A stretch of 52,689 nucleotides of DNA from Pseudomonadota bacterium (GCA_026388275.1 JAPLKB010000040.1:1-52689); one strand, 5' to 3'. Positions 40,558-50,200 are shown, numbered from the stretch's first letter. Translations and numbers: made by a program. Notes: generated by a model not told the origin, from the letters alone.

Positions 40558-42861
40558 CTACGAATGAGGAATCAACATTTTTAAAGCCCCATCCAATGCT
40601 TCTATTTTATAGGGCTTGATTACGGCGCCTTTAAATCCATAATCCCTAAAATTATCTATAATAGGGTCATCTGTGTAACCTGACGCAATGAGCGCATTCA
40701 CATACGGGTCTATAGAAAGCAACTCTGAAATTGTATCTTTTCCTCCCATACCCCCTTGAATGGTAAGATCAAGTATCACTGCATTAAAAGGAGAACCAAT
40801 TTCTCCGGCCTGTTTATAAAGTTCTACTGCCTCTCTGCCGTCTTCTGCACATACTACTTCATATCCCAGTTCAATAAGCATATTGCTTGTAACAAGCCTC
40901 ACTTCCTCAACATCATCCATTACGAGTATTTTTCCCTTTGCAGAAATAAATTTGTCTGTGTCAACGCCTTCTGCTTCTTTTTTAAAGGCGGGCAGGTATA
41001 TATGGACGGTTGTTCCTACCCCCAGGGTAGATTCCAACAAAATATATCCATTATGTTTCTTTATTATAGAATACGAAACTGAAAGGCCAAGTCCCATGCC
41101 CTTCTGAACTCCCAGACCTTTTGTACTAAAATAAGGGTCAAATATCTTCCCGAGGTGTTCCTCTTTAATCCCTATACCTTTGTCCTCTATGGATATTTTT
41201 ACATAATCTCCATAAGTCAGAGGAATATTGTCCTTTTGATTAATCTCAACATTATCAGCACGTATTGTAATTATTCCCCCTGTAGCCATGGACTCTCTTG
41301 CGTTATTCATGATATTGTGAATTACTTGGCGAAGTTGAACTTCATCGGCATGTATCGGATGGATATTTTCGGATAAAAAATATTTACATTTAATGCGGGA
41401 GCCGCTCAGTACAAACCGGGCAGTACTCTTTATCAAAGGAGCAACCCCTATTACTTTTTTCCAGGGTTCTCCGCCTCTGGAAAACGTAATAAGCTGCTGG
41501 GTTAAATCTTTTGCTGCGATTGAAGCATTTTCAGCATCTGACAACCTTTCTATAACTTTATTATCAGGGCTCAAATGCATCTTCGCAAGAGAAATGTTGC
41601 CCATTATAACCATGAGGAGATTATTGAAATCGTGCGCTATGCCGCCTGCAAGTGTACCTATGGACTCAAGATTCTTCGATTTGATAAGCTCTTCTTCCAT
41701 GCGTTTGCGGTAAGTAACATCACGGACTATGCATTGCGTGAAAAAAATATCTTTCAACTTAAACAGGCTGAGACTTACTTCCGCATCAAAAACCGTACCG
41801 TTGTGCCTTAAATGTTTCCAATCAAAAAATTGGGATTCGCCAGAAATTGCATTGTTTATTTTTTCAATGGACTTTTCTTTGGAATCCCTTCCGTCCGCTT
41901 GTAAAGGAGGCGAAAGGTCATACATCGTCTTTCCGATAACCTGCTGCTCGTTTGTGTACCCGAACATCTCAAGTGTTTTATTATTGCAGTCTGCAATCTT
42001 TTCGTCATCCAACAAAAATATCGCATCACTTGCCAGATCGAACAATGTACGGAATTTAGCTTCATTCTCTTTTAACAATTCTTCAGCATTTTTGCGTTTT
42101 GTAATGTCACGGGCATACTCTATTACTCCGCTCATTTCACCTGTACCCATATCGATGAGCGGAAAAGTAAACAAATCGAGCCATCTCATCGACTCTCCTT
42201 CGATGCCATGCTTCAACATTATCTCATGGGCGGGTTTACCGGTCTCGAATGTCTTTATACTGGGACATTCCTCGCAGGGTACTTCCTGGCCATGGTAGAC
42301 CTCGTAACATTTTTTTCCAATAAGGGGCAATTTGTTTGAATAATAACGATTCATTGTCGGGTTAACACGAACGATGTTAAACTCTTTGTCAATAACACTT
42401 ATGCCGTCCTGTACACTTGAAAATATATTAGATAGAAAACGTTCGCCTTCTTTAAGCCTGTCTTCCATCAGCTTCCGTTCTGTTATATCCACAATGATTG
42501 ACTGATAAAGGGCAGCATCTTCATATTCATCTGTTAGAGCCGATGTATGGTCTTCAAACCAGCGGTATTCGCCTGATTTTATTTTTAGCCGGTACTGTTG
42601 AGTAAACTCTTGTATGCCCTGTTGTCTGTATAATGCATATTCGGCTTCGAGACCCGGAATGTCCTCCGGGTGCATTATATCAGGCAATAGGATGTGCCCT
42701 GAGATAAAATCTTCAACCGTATAACCGAGGATTTTTTGGACATTGTCTGAAACAAACTCAACTGAACGATCCGGAGCAAAACGCCATAAAAACACCACAA
42801 CAGGTGTACGGTTAAATATTTGTTTGTAATCATTGAGTTTATTAATAAGTTTTTGCGGCAT
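40558..42861 (-). CDS. Hybrid sensor histidine kinase with three PAS domains
   Basis: A 767-residue cytoplasmic kinase. Three PAS domains lie in order at about 15-130 (FAPDRSVEFVSDNVQKILGY), 145-260 (IFSSVQDGISVIDKEFNIVR, with CEECPS cysteines) and 270-385 (LFDLASDAIFLLDDEK). The histidine box is GGIAHDFNNLLMVIMGN, the ATPase part has ESMATGG and DKGIGI, and a C-terminal receiver (ILVMDDVEEVRLV, phospho-acceptor in VILDLTIQGG) closes the protein. No membrane segments. The cysteines in PAS2 could sense redox state. Operon with the cupin gene. No separate response regulator is beside it. Confidence 0.92.
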   Translation of the reverse strand: MPQKLINKLNDYKQIFNRTPVVVFLWRFAPDRSVEFVSDNVQKILGYTVEDFISGHILLPDIMHPEDIPGLEAEYALYRQQGIQEFTQQYRLKIKSGEYRWFEDHTSALTDEYEDAALYQSIIVDITERKLMEDRLKEGERFLSNIFSSVQDGISVIDKEFNIVRVNPTMNRYYSNKLPLIGKKCYEVYHGQEVPCEECPSIKTFETGKPAHEIMLKHGIEGESMRWLDLFTFPLIDMGTGEMSGVIEYARDITKRKNAEELLKENEAKFRTLFDLASDAIFLLDDEKIADCNNKTLEMFGYTNEQQVIGKTMYDLSPPLQADGRDSKEKSIEKINNAISGESQFFDWKHLRHNGTVFDAEVSLSLFKLKDIFFTQCIVRDVTYRKRMEEELIKSKNLESIGTLAGGIAHDFNNLLMVIMGNISLAKMHLSPDNKVIERLSDAENASIAAKDLTQQLITFSRGGEPWKKVIGVAPLIKSTARFVLSGSRIKCKYFLSENIHPIHADEVQLRQVIHNIMNNARESMATGGIITIRADNVEINQKDNIPLTYGDYVKISIEDKGIGIKEEHLGKIFDPYFSTKGLGVQKGMGLGLSVSYSIIKKHNGYILLESTLGVGTTVHIYLPAFKKEAEGVDTDKFISAKGKILVMDDVEEVRLVTSNMLIELGYEVVCAEDGREAVELYKQAGEIGSPFNAVILDLTIQGGMGGKDTISELLSIDPYVNALIASGYTDDPIIDNFRDYGFKGAVIKPYKIEALDGALKMLIPHS

Positions 42862-42927
42862 TTATCCTGCTTATAATTAAATATTATTACAGTCCAAGCC
42901 GGAAATAAAAATACAGAAATGTTAACC

Positions 42928-44268
42928 TTACATTTTCTGAGTCTTAAAATAAGCCGGTATATGTGCTGCTTCTCTCGGCCCTACAAGGATTTCCCATCCC
43001 TGAAGCTCTTCTTCAAGGTCGCCGAGGATCATTGCAGCATAACCCGGGATAATAAGCTTTCTATGTTTTACCTTATCAGAAATACCGGATTTTTTTATAA
43101 ACATGCCTACAATATCACCGGAAAACTTACCTGCAGCCCATGCCGTCATTACCGACAGACCTTCTGTATCCATCACACAAAGCCAGCTTGGGACCCTCGA
43201 ATTTTCTATCTCGCCACTTACAATAAAATAAGAAAGGGTAAAATTGCATGTAACCAGCACCGGTGAATTTTCATCCGGATTATTTACAGGATAGATGCCT
43301 TCCTGAGTTGTCATGGGTCTTTGTGGGTCTGTATATATATTCAGCCTCTGGAGAAGAAGTGGAAATATGCTTTCACCTTCAAAATCGCTCATAACTATAA
43401 TCCCTGCATATTTAGCAATAAAACATGAGGCAATAAGTGTTTCCTTCATAAAGTTGCCAGTCATTTCTGCAGGGAAAACGATGGTCGGAAATCCAAACGG
43501 TTTATATTTACTCACGATAGCCGCACGCCTTATAATCAGCTGTTCCTGAAAACTCTCTCTTATTGTTCGGGTTGAGGTGTCAATTACAAGGTCTTTAAGC
43601 CCCATATCGGTAAGTTTTTCAGTCAGGTCAGCTACTTCTTCCATGCCTTGCCCGGCCACGGCAAGAGGGCAGGTATATTCTTTTGCAAGCTTGCCAAAGG
43701 CCTCATAGTTGTCTTTAGTTGCAGCATATATAAGGGGTTTTTTGTCTTTTGCAATTTCAAGGGCAGCTTTCATAACAGATTGATCAAAAGAAATGATAAT
43801 TATACTGTAAGGCTTCTGGCAGGCCTTTTGTACAAGGTTAATGAATCTTTCTTTATTGCCCGTTTCTTTTAATGCAACAAGTTCGGGTCTTAGTGTCAGG
43901 CCGACCCTTTCATACTGAAGGGAGGCTATTTTTGCGAACCTGCTTTCAACTTCTCCATCATCCATACTGTCTGTAATTATAACTGCAAGACCTGGTTTAT
44001 TGAAAAAGGTCCTCTCATGCCTGAATAGAACCGTTTCACCACCAATCTTTACCTCATAATCCCCTGTTCCTATTGTCAACTGCCTTATCGGGGGGGCGCT
44101 TGCATCAGACAACCGTTCCTTTGCATCATCAGACACATAAGGACATGCGTCGAGTTCAGCCTTGGCGGATGCCAGCGCCATTGCAAAGGCAAGACAGGTA
44201 GGGAACTTGCACTCTCCGCAATTTGTCTTGGGAAGAAGCTTAAAAATCTGTATTCCCGTAAGTGCCAT
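42928..44268 (-). CDS. acsC: Corrinoid iron-sulfur protein large subunit (CODH/ACS gamma)
   Basis: A 446-residue large subunit of the corrinoid Fe-S protein, which carries the methyl group from methyltetrahydrofolate to acetyl-CoA synthase. The N-terminal [4Fe-4S] motif C17-x2-C20-x4-C25-x16-C42 is intact. It is followed by the TIM-barrel domain (VIDTSTRTIRESFQEQLIIR) and the C-terminal corrinoid-binding part (LVTCNFTLSYFIVSGEIENS, VLTAWAAGKF-like SVMTAWAAGKFSG). It stands alone here. The small subunit acsD and methyltransferase acsE are not adjacent, and cooS-acsB is at the other end of the window. Confidence 0.94.
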   Translation of the reverse strand: MALTGIQIFKLLPKTNCGECKFPTCLAFAMALASAKAELDACPYVSDDAKERLSDASAPPIRQLTIGTGDYEVKIGGETVLFRHERTFFNKPGLAVIITDSMDDGEVESRFAKIASLQYERVGLTLRPELVALKETGNKERFINLVQKACQKPYSIIIISFDQSVMKAALEIAKDKKPLIYAATKDNYEAFGKLAKEYTCPLAVAGQGMEEVADLTEKLTDMGLKDLVIDTSTRTIRESFQEQLIIRRAAIVSKYKPFGFPTIVFPAEMTGNFMKETLIASCFIAKYAGIIVMSDFEGESIFPLLLQRLNIYTDPQRPMTTQEGIYPVNNPDENSPVLVTCNFTLSYFIVSGEIENSRVPSWLCVMDTEGLSVMTAWAAGKFSGDIVGMFIKKSGISDKVKHRKLIIPGYAAMILGDLEEELQGWEILVGPREAAHIPAYFKTQKM

Positions 44269-44453
44269 TCTATTCTCCTTAATAGTATAATTTTCGACGT
44301 TTCTACATTATAGGATACTACAATTCATGAAGCAAGCTCATTTATATGACTCATCCGGTTCTTGCGTACTTTTTCTTTATGTCGTTCATTACTTTGGAGC
44401 TTAATATTTCTTCCATTCACAATACTTCATTCCCGATAATCCGATTTATTGTT

Positions 44454-45248
44454 TTATAGTCTTTTTATAAACTTTTCGATAATTTCCATATATTCATTTG
44501 CAGCCAGCATCATCAGGTCGTTATGACCGGCATGAGGCACAAAGAACGAGACCTTCTCCGAAGCCCCGGATAGCGCATAGAGCATCCTTCCCTCTGTGGA
44601 GGGGATAATATCGTCATCTTCCCCGTGAATAATCAAAGTCGGAATGGTTATTTCCTTTATTTTCAGGTCATTACCGAAACCTACAGGCTCTTCTCCTTCA
44701 TTAAGGAGGTGGATGGCCCCCAGTCGTTTAAACTGGTTCCGGGCGACCGCAAAACCACTTTCCACGATTAATCCTTTTAACTTTTTATGATAATGATATG
44801 CTATTTCAAGTGCAGGGGCACTTCCAAGAGACCGACCCATAATAAAAAGACTTCCGGTAAAACCCCGTTCATGAAGCAAGTTAGTAAAACCTTGAAATAT
44901 CGGATGGGCATCATTAATCATATTGCTGCATGTGGGGATTCCACCGCTATATCCGTATCCACGATAATCAGCTACAAAAAGATTAAGTCCCTGCTTCCCG
45001 TAAAGAGGGGCCACATAATCATAATCGAGGCAGGTTTCACCGTTGCCATGAAAAAATAAAATATTGGGTCCATCCATTTGAACCGGATAAAACCGGCAAC
45101 CGACAGAAACACCTTTCTCTACCTCGAATAGGGGGCTTACCATATCAGGCAGCCCCAAACCTTCCACAGATTCCTTTTGCGGGAAAAACAACCGGTAAAG
45201 AATCTCCGGGCGATCCATCTGTTCCGTACCCTTTTTAAAATCTATCAT
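44454..45248 (-). CDS. Alpha/beta hydrolase
   Basis: A 264-residue alpha/beta-fold hydrolase. ILFFHGNGETCLDY gives the oxyanion region, IMGRSLGSAPALEIAYH the nucleophile serine, and HGEDDDIIP plus HAGHNDL the acid and histidine. This BEM46/YpfH-like class acts on esters or is of unknown substrate. No signal peptide, so it is cytoplasmic. It precedes nothing on the same strand closely and follows the MATE gene by 33 bases, so they may be co-transcribed. Confidence 0.88.
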   Translation of the reverse strand: MIDFKKGTEQMDRPEILYRLFFPQKESVEGLGLPDMVSPLFEVEKGVSVGCRFYPVQMDGPNILFFHGNGETCLDYDYVAPLYGKQGLNLFVADYRGYGYSGGIPTCSNMINDAHPIFQGFTNLLHERGFTGSLFIMGRSLGSAPALEIAYHYHKKLKGLIVESGFAVARNQFKRLGAIHLLNEGEEPVGFGNDLKIKEITIPTLIIHGEDDDIIPSTEGRMLYALSGASEKVSFFVPHAGHNDLMMLAANEYMEIIEKFIKRL

Positions 45249-45281
45249 ACGCTTTCTCTCCTAAACAGATTATGATACAGT

Positions 45282-46673
45282 TCAAAGTTTTTTAGCCAAT
45301 CCGGAAGTTTTTACAATAAACGACTTCTTCCACCTTCCGGAAAAGTAATAAATAAGGCTGACAATCATTGTTATTGCAAAGCTCAGCGACATGGCAATCC
45401 ATATCCCTGTGAGGCCAAGGCTTGTCTTCGATAAAAACCATGCTAACGGTACTCTTATTGCCCACAGCGACAGAAAAGCAAAAAACATCGTTATCATTGT
45501 ATGGCCTGCACCGTTTATAACACCGCTTGATATGGACATTATCGAAAAAAATACATAGCAGGAACCTACGATGCGCATATAGTCGATACCTATATCCATG
45601 ACTTTTACGTCATTCCCGAGACCAAACATAATAAGTATAGGCCTGGCGAGGAAGACAACAATAAGCGATATAAAAACAGTTATAGATGAGGTCATTACAT
45701 TTCCCCATATAAATACGTCTTTTATCCTTTCGGGTTTGCCAGCGCCGATGTTTTGCCCTGTAAGTGTGGAAACCGCCATACCCATAGACATTGCAGGCAA
45801 AAAAACAAACATATCTATCCGCCCGACAGCGCCGAAGGCATTTGTGGCCGCACTGCCGAAGGCATTAACAAAAGTTGTTATGAACATTACGCTGAGGGAA
45901 ACGAGGGATTGCTGAGCCACTGACGGAAGGCCTATTTTAACAATCAGAGAGGTTATGTGCTTGTCGAAGATGAGTTTTTTCGGATTGAATGCTACCATTT
46001 TATCTTTTTTGTTGAGATAAATAATGCTTATTATCAATGATACAGCTTGTGATAATAATGTAGCATAGGCAGCTCCGTTAAGGCCATTTGAGGGGAAAGG
46101 GCCGAAACCTCCGATGAAAAAGGGATCAATAATAGCATTCATCCCCATGCTTATGCATGAAAATACCAGGGGGATCATTGTATTGCCAATACCCCTGAGT
46201 ATTGAATGTATGAGAAAATCCATGTAAAGAAGGGTAAAACCGGCAAGGTTTATTTTGAGGTAGCTTGACGCCATGGCAAAATTCTCCGGCGGTGTTTCCA
46301 TAAGTCTTAGAAGAAAATCGCTTGAGAGTATACCTGTAATTGTAAAAAATCCTCCAATTATCAATGATAATAAGAATGAATTGTTTACCACCTTTTCAAC
46401 CATGTCGTATTTCTTTGCTCCGTAATACTGTGCAACAAGTATGGTTGTTGCCAGACACATGCCGATAAAAATCCCTATTAATGTGAAAATAATTGGAAAG
46501 CTGACGCCAACCGCTCCAACAGCATCTTTTCCTACAAGATGCCCGACCCATATGATATTTATAATGTGGTAACTTGTTCTTGCCAGATTACCGATAAGCA
46601 TAGGGATTGAAAAAATCAAAAGATGTCTGGGAATGCTCCCCACCGTAAAATCTTTTCCAATTTTTAGGCTCAA
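45282..46673 (-). CDS. MATE-family efflux transporter
   Basis: A 463-residue inner-membrane exporter with about twelve hydrophobic helices. Family marks are PRHLLIFSIPMLIGNLARTS, IIWVGHLVGKDAVGAVGVSF and the matching second half (AVGRIDMFVFLPAMSMGMAV, LTGQNIGAGKPERI). Such proteins export cationic drugs or metabolites using sodium or protons. First gene of a likely two-gene transcript with the hydrolase. Confidence 0.93.
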   Translation of the reverse strand: MSLKIGKDFTVGSIPRHLLIFSIPMLIGNLARTSYHIINIIWVGHLVGKDAVGAVGVSFPIIFTLIGIFIGMCLATTILVAQYYGAKKYDMVEKVVNNSFLLSLIIGGFFTITGILSSDFLLRLMETPPENFAMASSYLKINLAGFTLLYMDFLIHSILRGIGNTMIPLVFSCISMGMNAIIDPFFIGGFGPFPSNGLNGAAYATLLSQAVSLIISIIYLNKKDKMVAFNPKKLIFDKHITSLIVKIGLPSVAQQSLVSLSVMFITTFVNAFGSAATNAFGAVGRIDMFVFLPAMSMGMAVSTLTGQNIGAGKPERIKDVFIWGNVMTSSITVFISLIVVFLARPILIMFGLGNDVKVMDIGIDYMRIVGSCYVFFSIMSISSGVINGAGHTMITMFFAFLSLWAIRVPLAWFLSKTSLGLTGIWIAMSLSFAITMIVSLIYYFSGRWKKSFIVKTSGLAKKL

Positions 46674-46681
46674 ATTTTTAT

Positions 46682-47322
46682 CCTTGACTTAATCGGTTTT
46701 TTATTCTGTCCATAATGGTCAGGGCATTACTGTCCAATTCCAGTAATGTACGTAGCCTTTTCCTTGCAACACTGATGGCGCTATAATCAATCCCTGTACT
46801 ATTCTCTGTTGCATGCAAATTGGTTTAGAATTTCATGGAGGGAGAAGAAGGACCAGCGCTTTTTCTCTGTAATATAATCAATAAAACTACTCCACCGATA
46901 ACCTCTCAGGTATGTTATGCTCGCTTCCATTGAAAAATCGGATCGCTCCTTGATGCAAACGGGATTTAAATGGACACAACGTGATACTCCCGGAATATAG
47001 CTGTCAGCGTCAACAATAAAGGATTTATACCTGCCCTGATAGAGATGTCCTGTTCTATTATGTCTTTTGTCAAAAGATAATATATTAGGAAATATTAAAA
47101 TGACGCATGAACTCCTGAAGATTTTACTTTGAAGTGAAAATGATTGTTTATCAGAACAAAGACCAGAATGTCTACCCGGTATACTTCACCTGATCGCCCA
47201 AGTAGGTCCATAGAAGTCTTCCGGTTTGAATTATTTAAAAATATCTTCCCCTGGGCATTCTTTCCTATGCATGTGACATGGTAATCAGCATCTTCATATT
47301 GACCACGAGGAGGACAAGCCAT
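46682..47322 (-). pseudogene. REP-associated tyrosine (Y1) transposase, decayed
   Basis: The first frame (ATG at 47322) gives MACPPRGQYEDADYHVTCIG and FVLINNHFHFKVKS, the start and HxH metal motif of a Y1/RAYT transposase. The rest is spread over other frames: LQEFMRHFNIS, then NRTGHLYQGRYKSFIVDADS with SRCVHLNPVCIK and RGYRWSSF, then a C-terminal helix (GIDYSAISVARKRLRTLLEL) ending near 46682. At least two frameshifts and several stops make it inactive. Such enzymes mobilise REP palindromes, of which this window has several candidates. Confidence 0.8.
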
Positions 47323-47418
47323 AATAAATTATGGTAAAGGGGAAAGGTGATAATGTCAAGGATAATTGCTGACCACTGTATCCTTACTGGCTTCTGCCTT
47401 TTTTTAATTTTAATTCGA

Positions 47419-47453
47419 ATAAACCCCCAGTGGGTTTTCCATTAGGGGTTTAT
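47419..47453. terminator. Array hairpin 1
   Basis: ATAAACCCCCAGTGG and CCATTAGGGGTTTAT pair imperfectly around GTTTT, 90 bases after the first paralogue. It is followed by a T-rich stretch on the plus side. Confidence 0.7.
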
Positions 47454-47542
47454 GTTATTTCTTCTATATGTATTGTTTGAAAATTAGTAAAAAAAGAGTT
47501 TCGGAATTTTATTCTCCAGCACATTCTCCTGAAACATTTGTT

Positions 47543-48223
47543 TTAAACTACTTTTTTTCTTATAAACCCTACACCCATTAATCCGGCACCGAGAAGAAGA
47601 ATCGTAGGTGGAATAGGGACGGGGGTATTATATACATCACCACTATTGGCTCTCATACTATTAAAAAAATCTGGTTCAGCAACGCTCAATGAAGTCTCAA
47701 AGCTTATATTTAAATTGCCAACCCAAGCACTTTTTGTATCAAAACCGAAATACGAAACTAAAGTAGGGTCCTTTGTATCTGATAAATCTGATATGGCAGC
47801 TTTAAAAGTTGAAGAAGTTACAGGAGAAACCATTGCATTGCCAAGAATTCCGCTCATCAATACAGTACCTTCAGGTAATAGTTCAGAACCATCAGGTTTG
47901 TTGACACCGCCAGTTATCGTAATCGATCCGCCCGGTCCCCAACTCCATCCGGAAATATGATCGCCCGATGTAAAATTTAACATACCATTTATAATTACCA
48001 ATGATATGCTTGGACCAACATCAGGAATTGCAGTGATTCTATCAACCCCTAAAGATGTTCCGATTAAACGATTTGTTTCCATTAAATAATTAATTTTTCC
48101 GGAACTATTGACATGATTGACATCAAAATCAAGCATCGTATATGTCGTATTTACTGCACTGGCAATCAATGGAACAAACATTAGGCTGATAATAGCCAGA
48201 ATCGTTAAAAATCCTTTTTTCAT
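47543..48223 (-). CDS. Secreted PEP-CTERM-type protein, array paralogue 1
   Basis: A 226-residue exported protein of unknown function. Signal peptide MKKGFLTILAIISLMFVPLIASA, then a beta-rich body (GISGWSWGPGG-like HISGWSWGPGGSITITGGV, VSYFGFDTKSAWVGNLNISF) and the sorting signal VPIPPTIL-LLGAGLMGVGF-IRKKVV. It has diverged most from the other three (its middle carries NHVNSSGKINYLMETNRLIG). AGGGGTGA precedes the ATG. Expected at the outer surface or in matrix after exosortase processing. Confidence 0.83.
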   Translation of the reverse strand: MKKGFLTILAIISLMFVPLIASAVNTTYTMLDFDVNHVNSSGKINYLMETNRLIGTSLGVDRITAIPDVGPSISLVIINGMLNFTSGDHISGWSWGPGGSITITGGVNKPDGSELLPEGTVLMSGILGNAMVSPVTSSTFKAAISDLSDTKDPTLVSYFGFDTKSAWVGNLNISFETSLSVAEPDFFNSMRANSGDVYNTPVPIPPTILLLGAGLMGVGFIRKKVV

Positions 48224-48297
48224 ACTTTGTTCACCCCTTTCGAATATTATTTCTAAACTATAGAGACTTTATCTTAATACTTTTTTATCAGTAGCAT

Positions 48298-48412
48298 GTG
48301 TAATTTACACTTTATGCATTCGGTTGTATGTAGGAAAAGTACAGAATGTTGTGTAGGACATGTTATACAATGTTAAGCTATGTAAGATTACATTATTGGA
48401 TAAGTTGTGTAG
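48298..48412. promoter_or_regulatory. Operator and TGTAGGA boxes of paralogue 1
   Basis: A perfect GTGTAATTTACAC palindrome (48298-48310) is followed 25 bases on (centre to box) by TGTAGGAAAAGTAC at 48329 and TGTAGGACATGTTATAC at 48352, 23 bp apart. Weaker relatives are at 48381 (TGTAAGATTAC) and 48408 (TGTAGTCATGG). The set begins 75 bases upstream of the start codon, so the promoter of the gene overlaps it. Confidence 0.65.
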
Positions 48413-48420
48413 TCATGGGT

Positions 48421-48764
48421 ATTTACCCTGGCCGCGAGAACCCTGGAGGATGGATATTCAGTGATATCTTATCTCGGCTATCCAGAGTACCCAGACGTTA
48501 ATTCGATACATGTAAACATACAAAAGGGGTGCTTGTATTATTCCAGATAAGATCAATAATAGTGAGTTAAGTCGCAAGATGTATTCCTGTCCCGGATATC
48601 TCTTTTATAAAACGGTGGAAGTCCGGCAGACACAAATATTTATGATGAAAATGCAGTAAGGATGAACATAGGTAGGGTCAGGATTAAAGGGAGTTGGGCA
48701 ACAGGCCCTCAATTGGTGATCCCTATACCCTTACTGACCTCTGCCTTTTTTTATTTTAATTCGA
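48421..48764 (+). repeat. Conserved array spacer A
   Basis: About 340 bases with close copies at 49730-50072 and 51049-51404. Indels between copies are not multiples of three (for example at AAAACGGTGG/AAAAACGGTGG and a 4-base insertion near 48680), so it is not a conserved protein gene. It runs from the box region to the next hairpin and could be a divergent non-coding transcript or a decayed gene. Confidence 0.6.
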
Positions 48765-48799
48765 ATAAACCCCAAATGGGTTTTCCATTTGGGGTTTAT
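48765..48799. terminator. Array hairpin 2
   Basis: A perfect 15-bp stem (ATAAACCCCAAATGG with its complement) around GTTTT, followed on the plus side by TATATTTTTTATTT. It lies 94 bases after paralogue 2 on the minus strand and also ends spacer A on the plus strand. Confidence 0.8.
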
Positions 48800-48892
48800 A
48801 TTTTTTATTTCTATGTATTACTCTTTATGTATATTTTTTGAAAAAGGGGTTCTTGAATTTATTCTCCAGCTCATTCTCCTGAAACATTTGTT

Positions 48893-49564
48893 TTAAAATA
48901 CTCTTTTTCTTACAAATCCTATACCTATTAACCCGGCACCGAGAAGAAGAATTGGAGGTGGGATAGGGACGAGGGCGTTATATACATCACCACTCCAGAC
49001 TGAAGTGCTATTAAAAAAATCTCCTATAATAACGCCCCTTAGTGTCGAAAAGCTTATATCGAAATTGCCAGCCCAGGCACTATTTGTATCAAAACCGAAA
49101 TACGAAACCAAAGTAGGGTTCTTTGTATCTGAGAATTCTGATACGGCAACTTTAAACCTTGGACCTGAAGGAACAACCTCTGCACTGTTGAAACTTCCGC
49201 TCATCAACATAGCGCCAATAGGTAATAGTTGAGAACCATCAGGGTTTTTGACACCACCGGTTATCGTAATAGATCCGCCCGAGCCCCAGCTCCATCCGGA
49301 AATATGATTACCCGATGTAAAATTTAACATACCATTTGTAATTTCCAATGATGTGCTGTTACCATAATCATCACTTGCAGTGATTCTATCAACCCTCAAC
49401 CCTGTTCCATTTAACTTTAAGTAATACGGTCCATCTAAATTTAAATAACTAATGGTTCCGCCGTCAATGACATCAAAATCAAGTGATGTATATTCTGCAC
49501 TGGCAATCAATGGAACAAACATTAGGCTGATCATAGCCAGAATCGTTAAGAATCCTTTTTTCAT
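48893..49564 (-). CDS. Secreted PEP-CTERM-type protein, array paralogue 2
   Basis: About 223 residues. Signal peptide MKKGFLTILAMISLMFVPLI to ASA, body with HISGWSWGSGGSITITGGV and SYFGFDTNSAWAGNFDISF, and VPIPPPIL-LLGAGLIGIGF-VRKRVF at the C-terminus. The start is the ATG at 49564, which has AGGGGTGA ahead of it and matches the other paralogues. An in-frame ATG 42 bases earlier lacks a ribosome binding site and would place residues before the signal peptide. Function unknown, expected surface or matrix location. Confidence 0.83.
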   Translation of the reverse strand: MKKGFLTILAMISLMFVPLIASAEYTSLDFDVIDGGTISYLNLDGPYYLKLNGTGLRVDRITASDDYGNSTSLEITNGMLNFTSGNHISGWSWGSGGSITITGGVKNPDGSQLLPIGAMLMSGSFNSAEVVPSGPRFKVAVSEFSDTKNPTLVSYFGFDTNSAWAGNFDISFSTLRGVIIGDFFNSTSVWSGDVYNALVPIPPPILLLGAGLIGIGFVRKRVF

Positions 49565-49637
49565 ACTTTGTTCACCCCTTTCAAATATTATTTTTGTTTC
49601 TATCATGTCTAATTTACACTTTATGCGTTTGATTGTA

Positions 49638-49675
49638 TGTAGGAAAAGTACAGAATGTTGTGTAGGACATGTTAT
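49638..49675. promoter_or_regulatory. TGTAGGA boxes of paralogue 2
   Basis: TGTAGGAAAAGTAC at 49638 and TGTAGGACATGTTATAC at 49661, 23 bp apart. The upstream palindrome is damaged here (TCTAATTTACAC). Confidence 0.65.
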
Positions 49676-49729
49676 ACAATGTTATGCGTTGTAAGATTAC
49701 ATTATTGGATAAGTTGTGTAGTCATGGGT

Positions 49730-50072
49730 GTTTATACAGGCCGCGAGAACCCTGGAGGATGGATATTCAGTGATATCTTATCCCGGCTATCCAGAATATT
49801 CAGACGTTAATTCGATACATAAAAAGCCTACAAAGGGGGCGCTTGTGTTATCCCAGATAAAATAAATAATAGGGAGTTTACTCGCAAGATGTATTCCTGT
49901 CCCAGGTATCTCTTTTATAAAAACGGTGGAAGTCCGGCAGACACAAATATTTATGATGAAGATGTGGCAAGGATGAACATAGGGTCAGGATCAAATGGAG
50001 TTGGGCAACAGGCCATCAATTGCTGATTCCTATGCCCTTACTGGCTTCTGCCTTTTTTTAATTTTAATTCGA
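49730..50072 (+). repeat. Conserved array spacer B
   Basis: Copy of spacer A. It contains GGTGGAAGTCCGGCAGACAC, then GGGTCAGGATCAAATGG and AGTTGGGCAACAGGCC. The last two also occur, slightly changed, at 9655-9705 on the minus strand. Confidence 0.6.
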
Positions 50073-50107
50073 ATAAACCCCTAATGGGTTTTCCATTAGA
50101 GGTTTAT
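50073..50107. terminator. Array hairpin 3
   Basis: ATAAACCCCTAATGG pairs with CCATTAGAGGTTTAT around GTTTT with one mismatch, 94 bases after paralogue 3. Confidence 0.75.
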
Positions 50108-50200
50108 GATTTTTGCTTCTATGTATTACTCTCTATATATATTGTTTGCAAAAGGGGTTCTTAATTTTATTCTCCAGCTGATTCTCCTGAAACATTTGTT

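Noticed and set aside
46700-47322. 75-residue minus-strand ORF at 47095-47322 as an intact small gene
   Set aside because: Its N-terminus and HFHF motif are those of a Y1 transposase, and the remainder continues in other frames downstream, so it is a fragment.
49910-50030. Cobalamin riboswitch, suggested by GGTGGAAGTCCGGCAGACAC in the array spacers
   Set aside because: The remaining conserved B12-box parts are missing and no cobalamin-related gene follows. Only a short stretch is similar.
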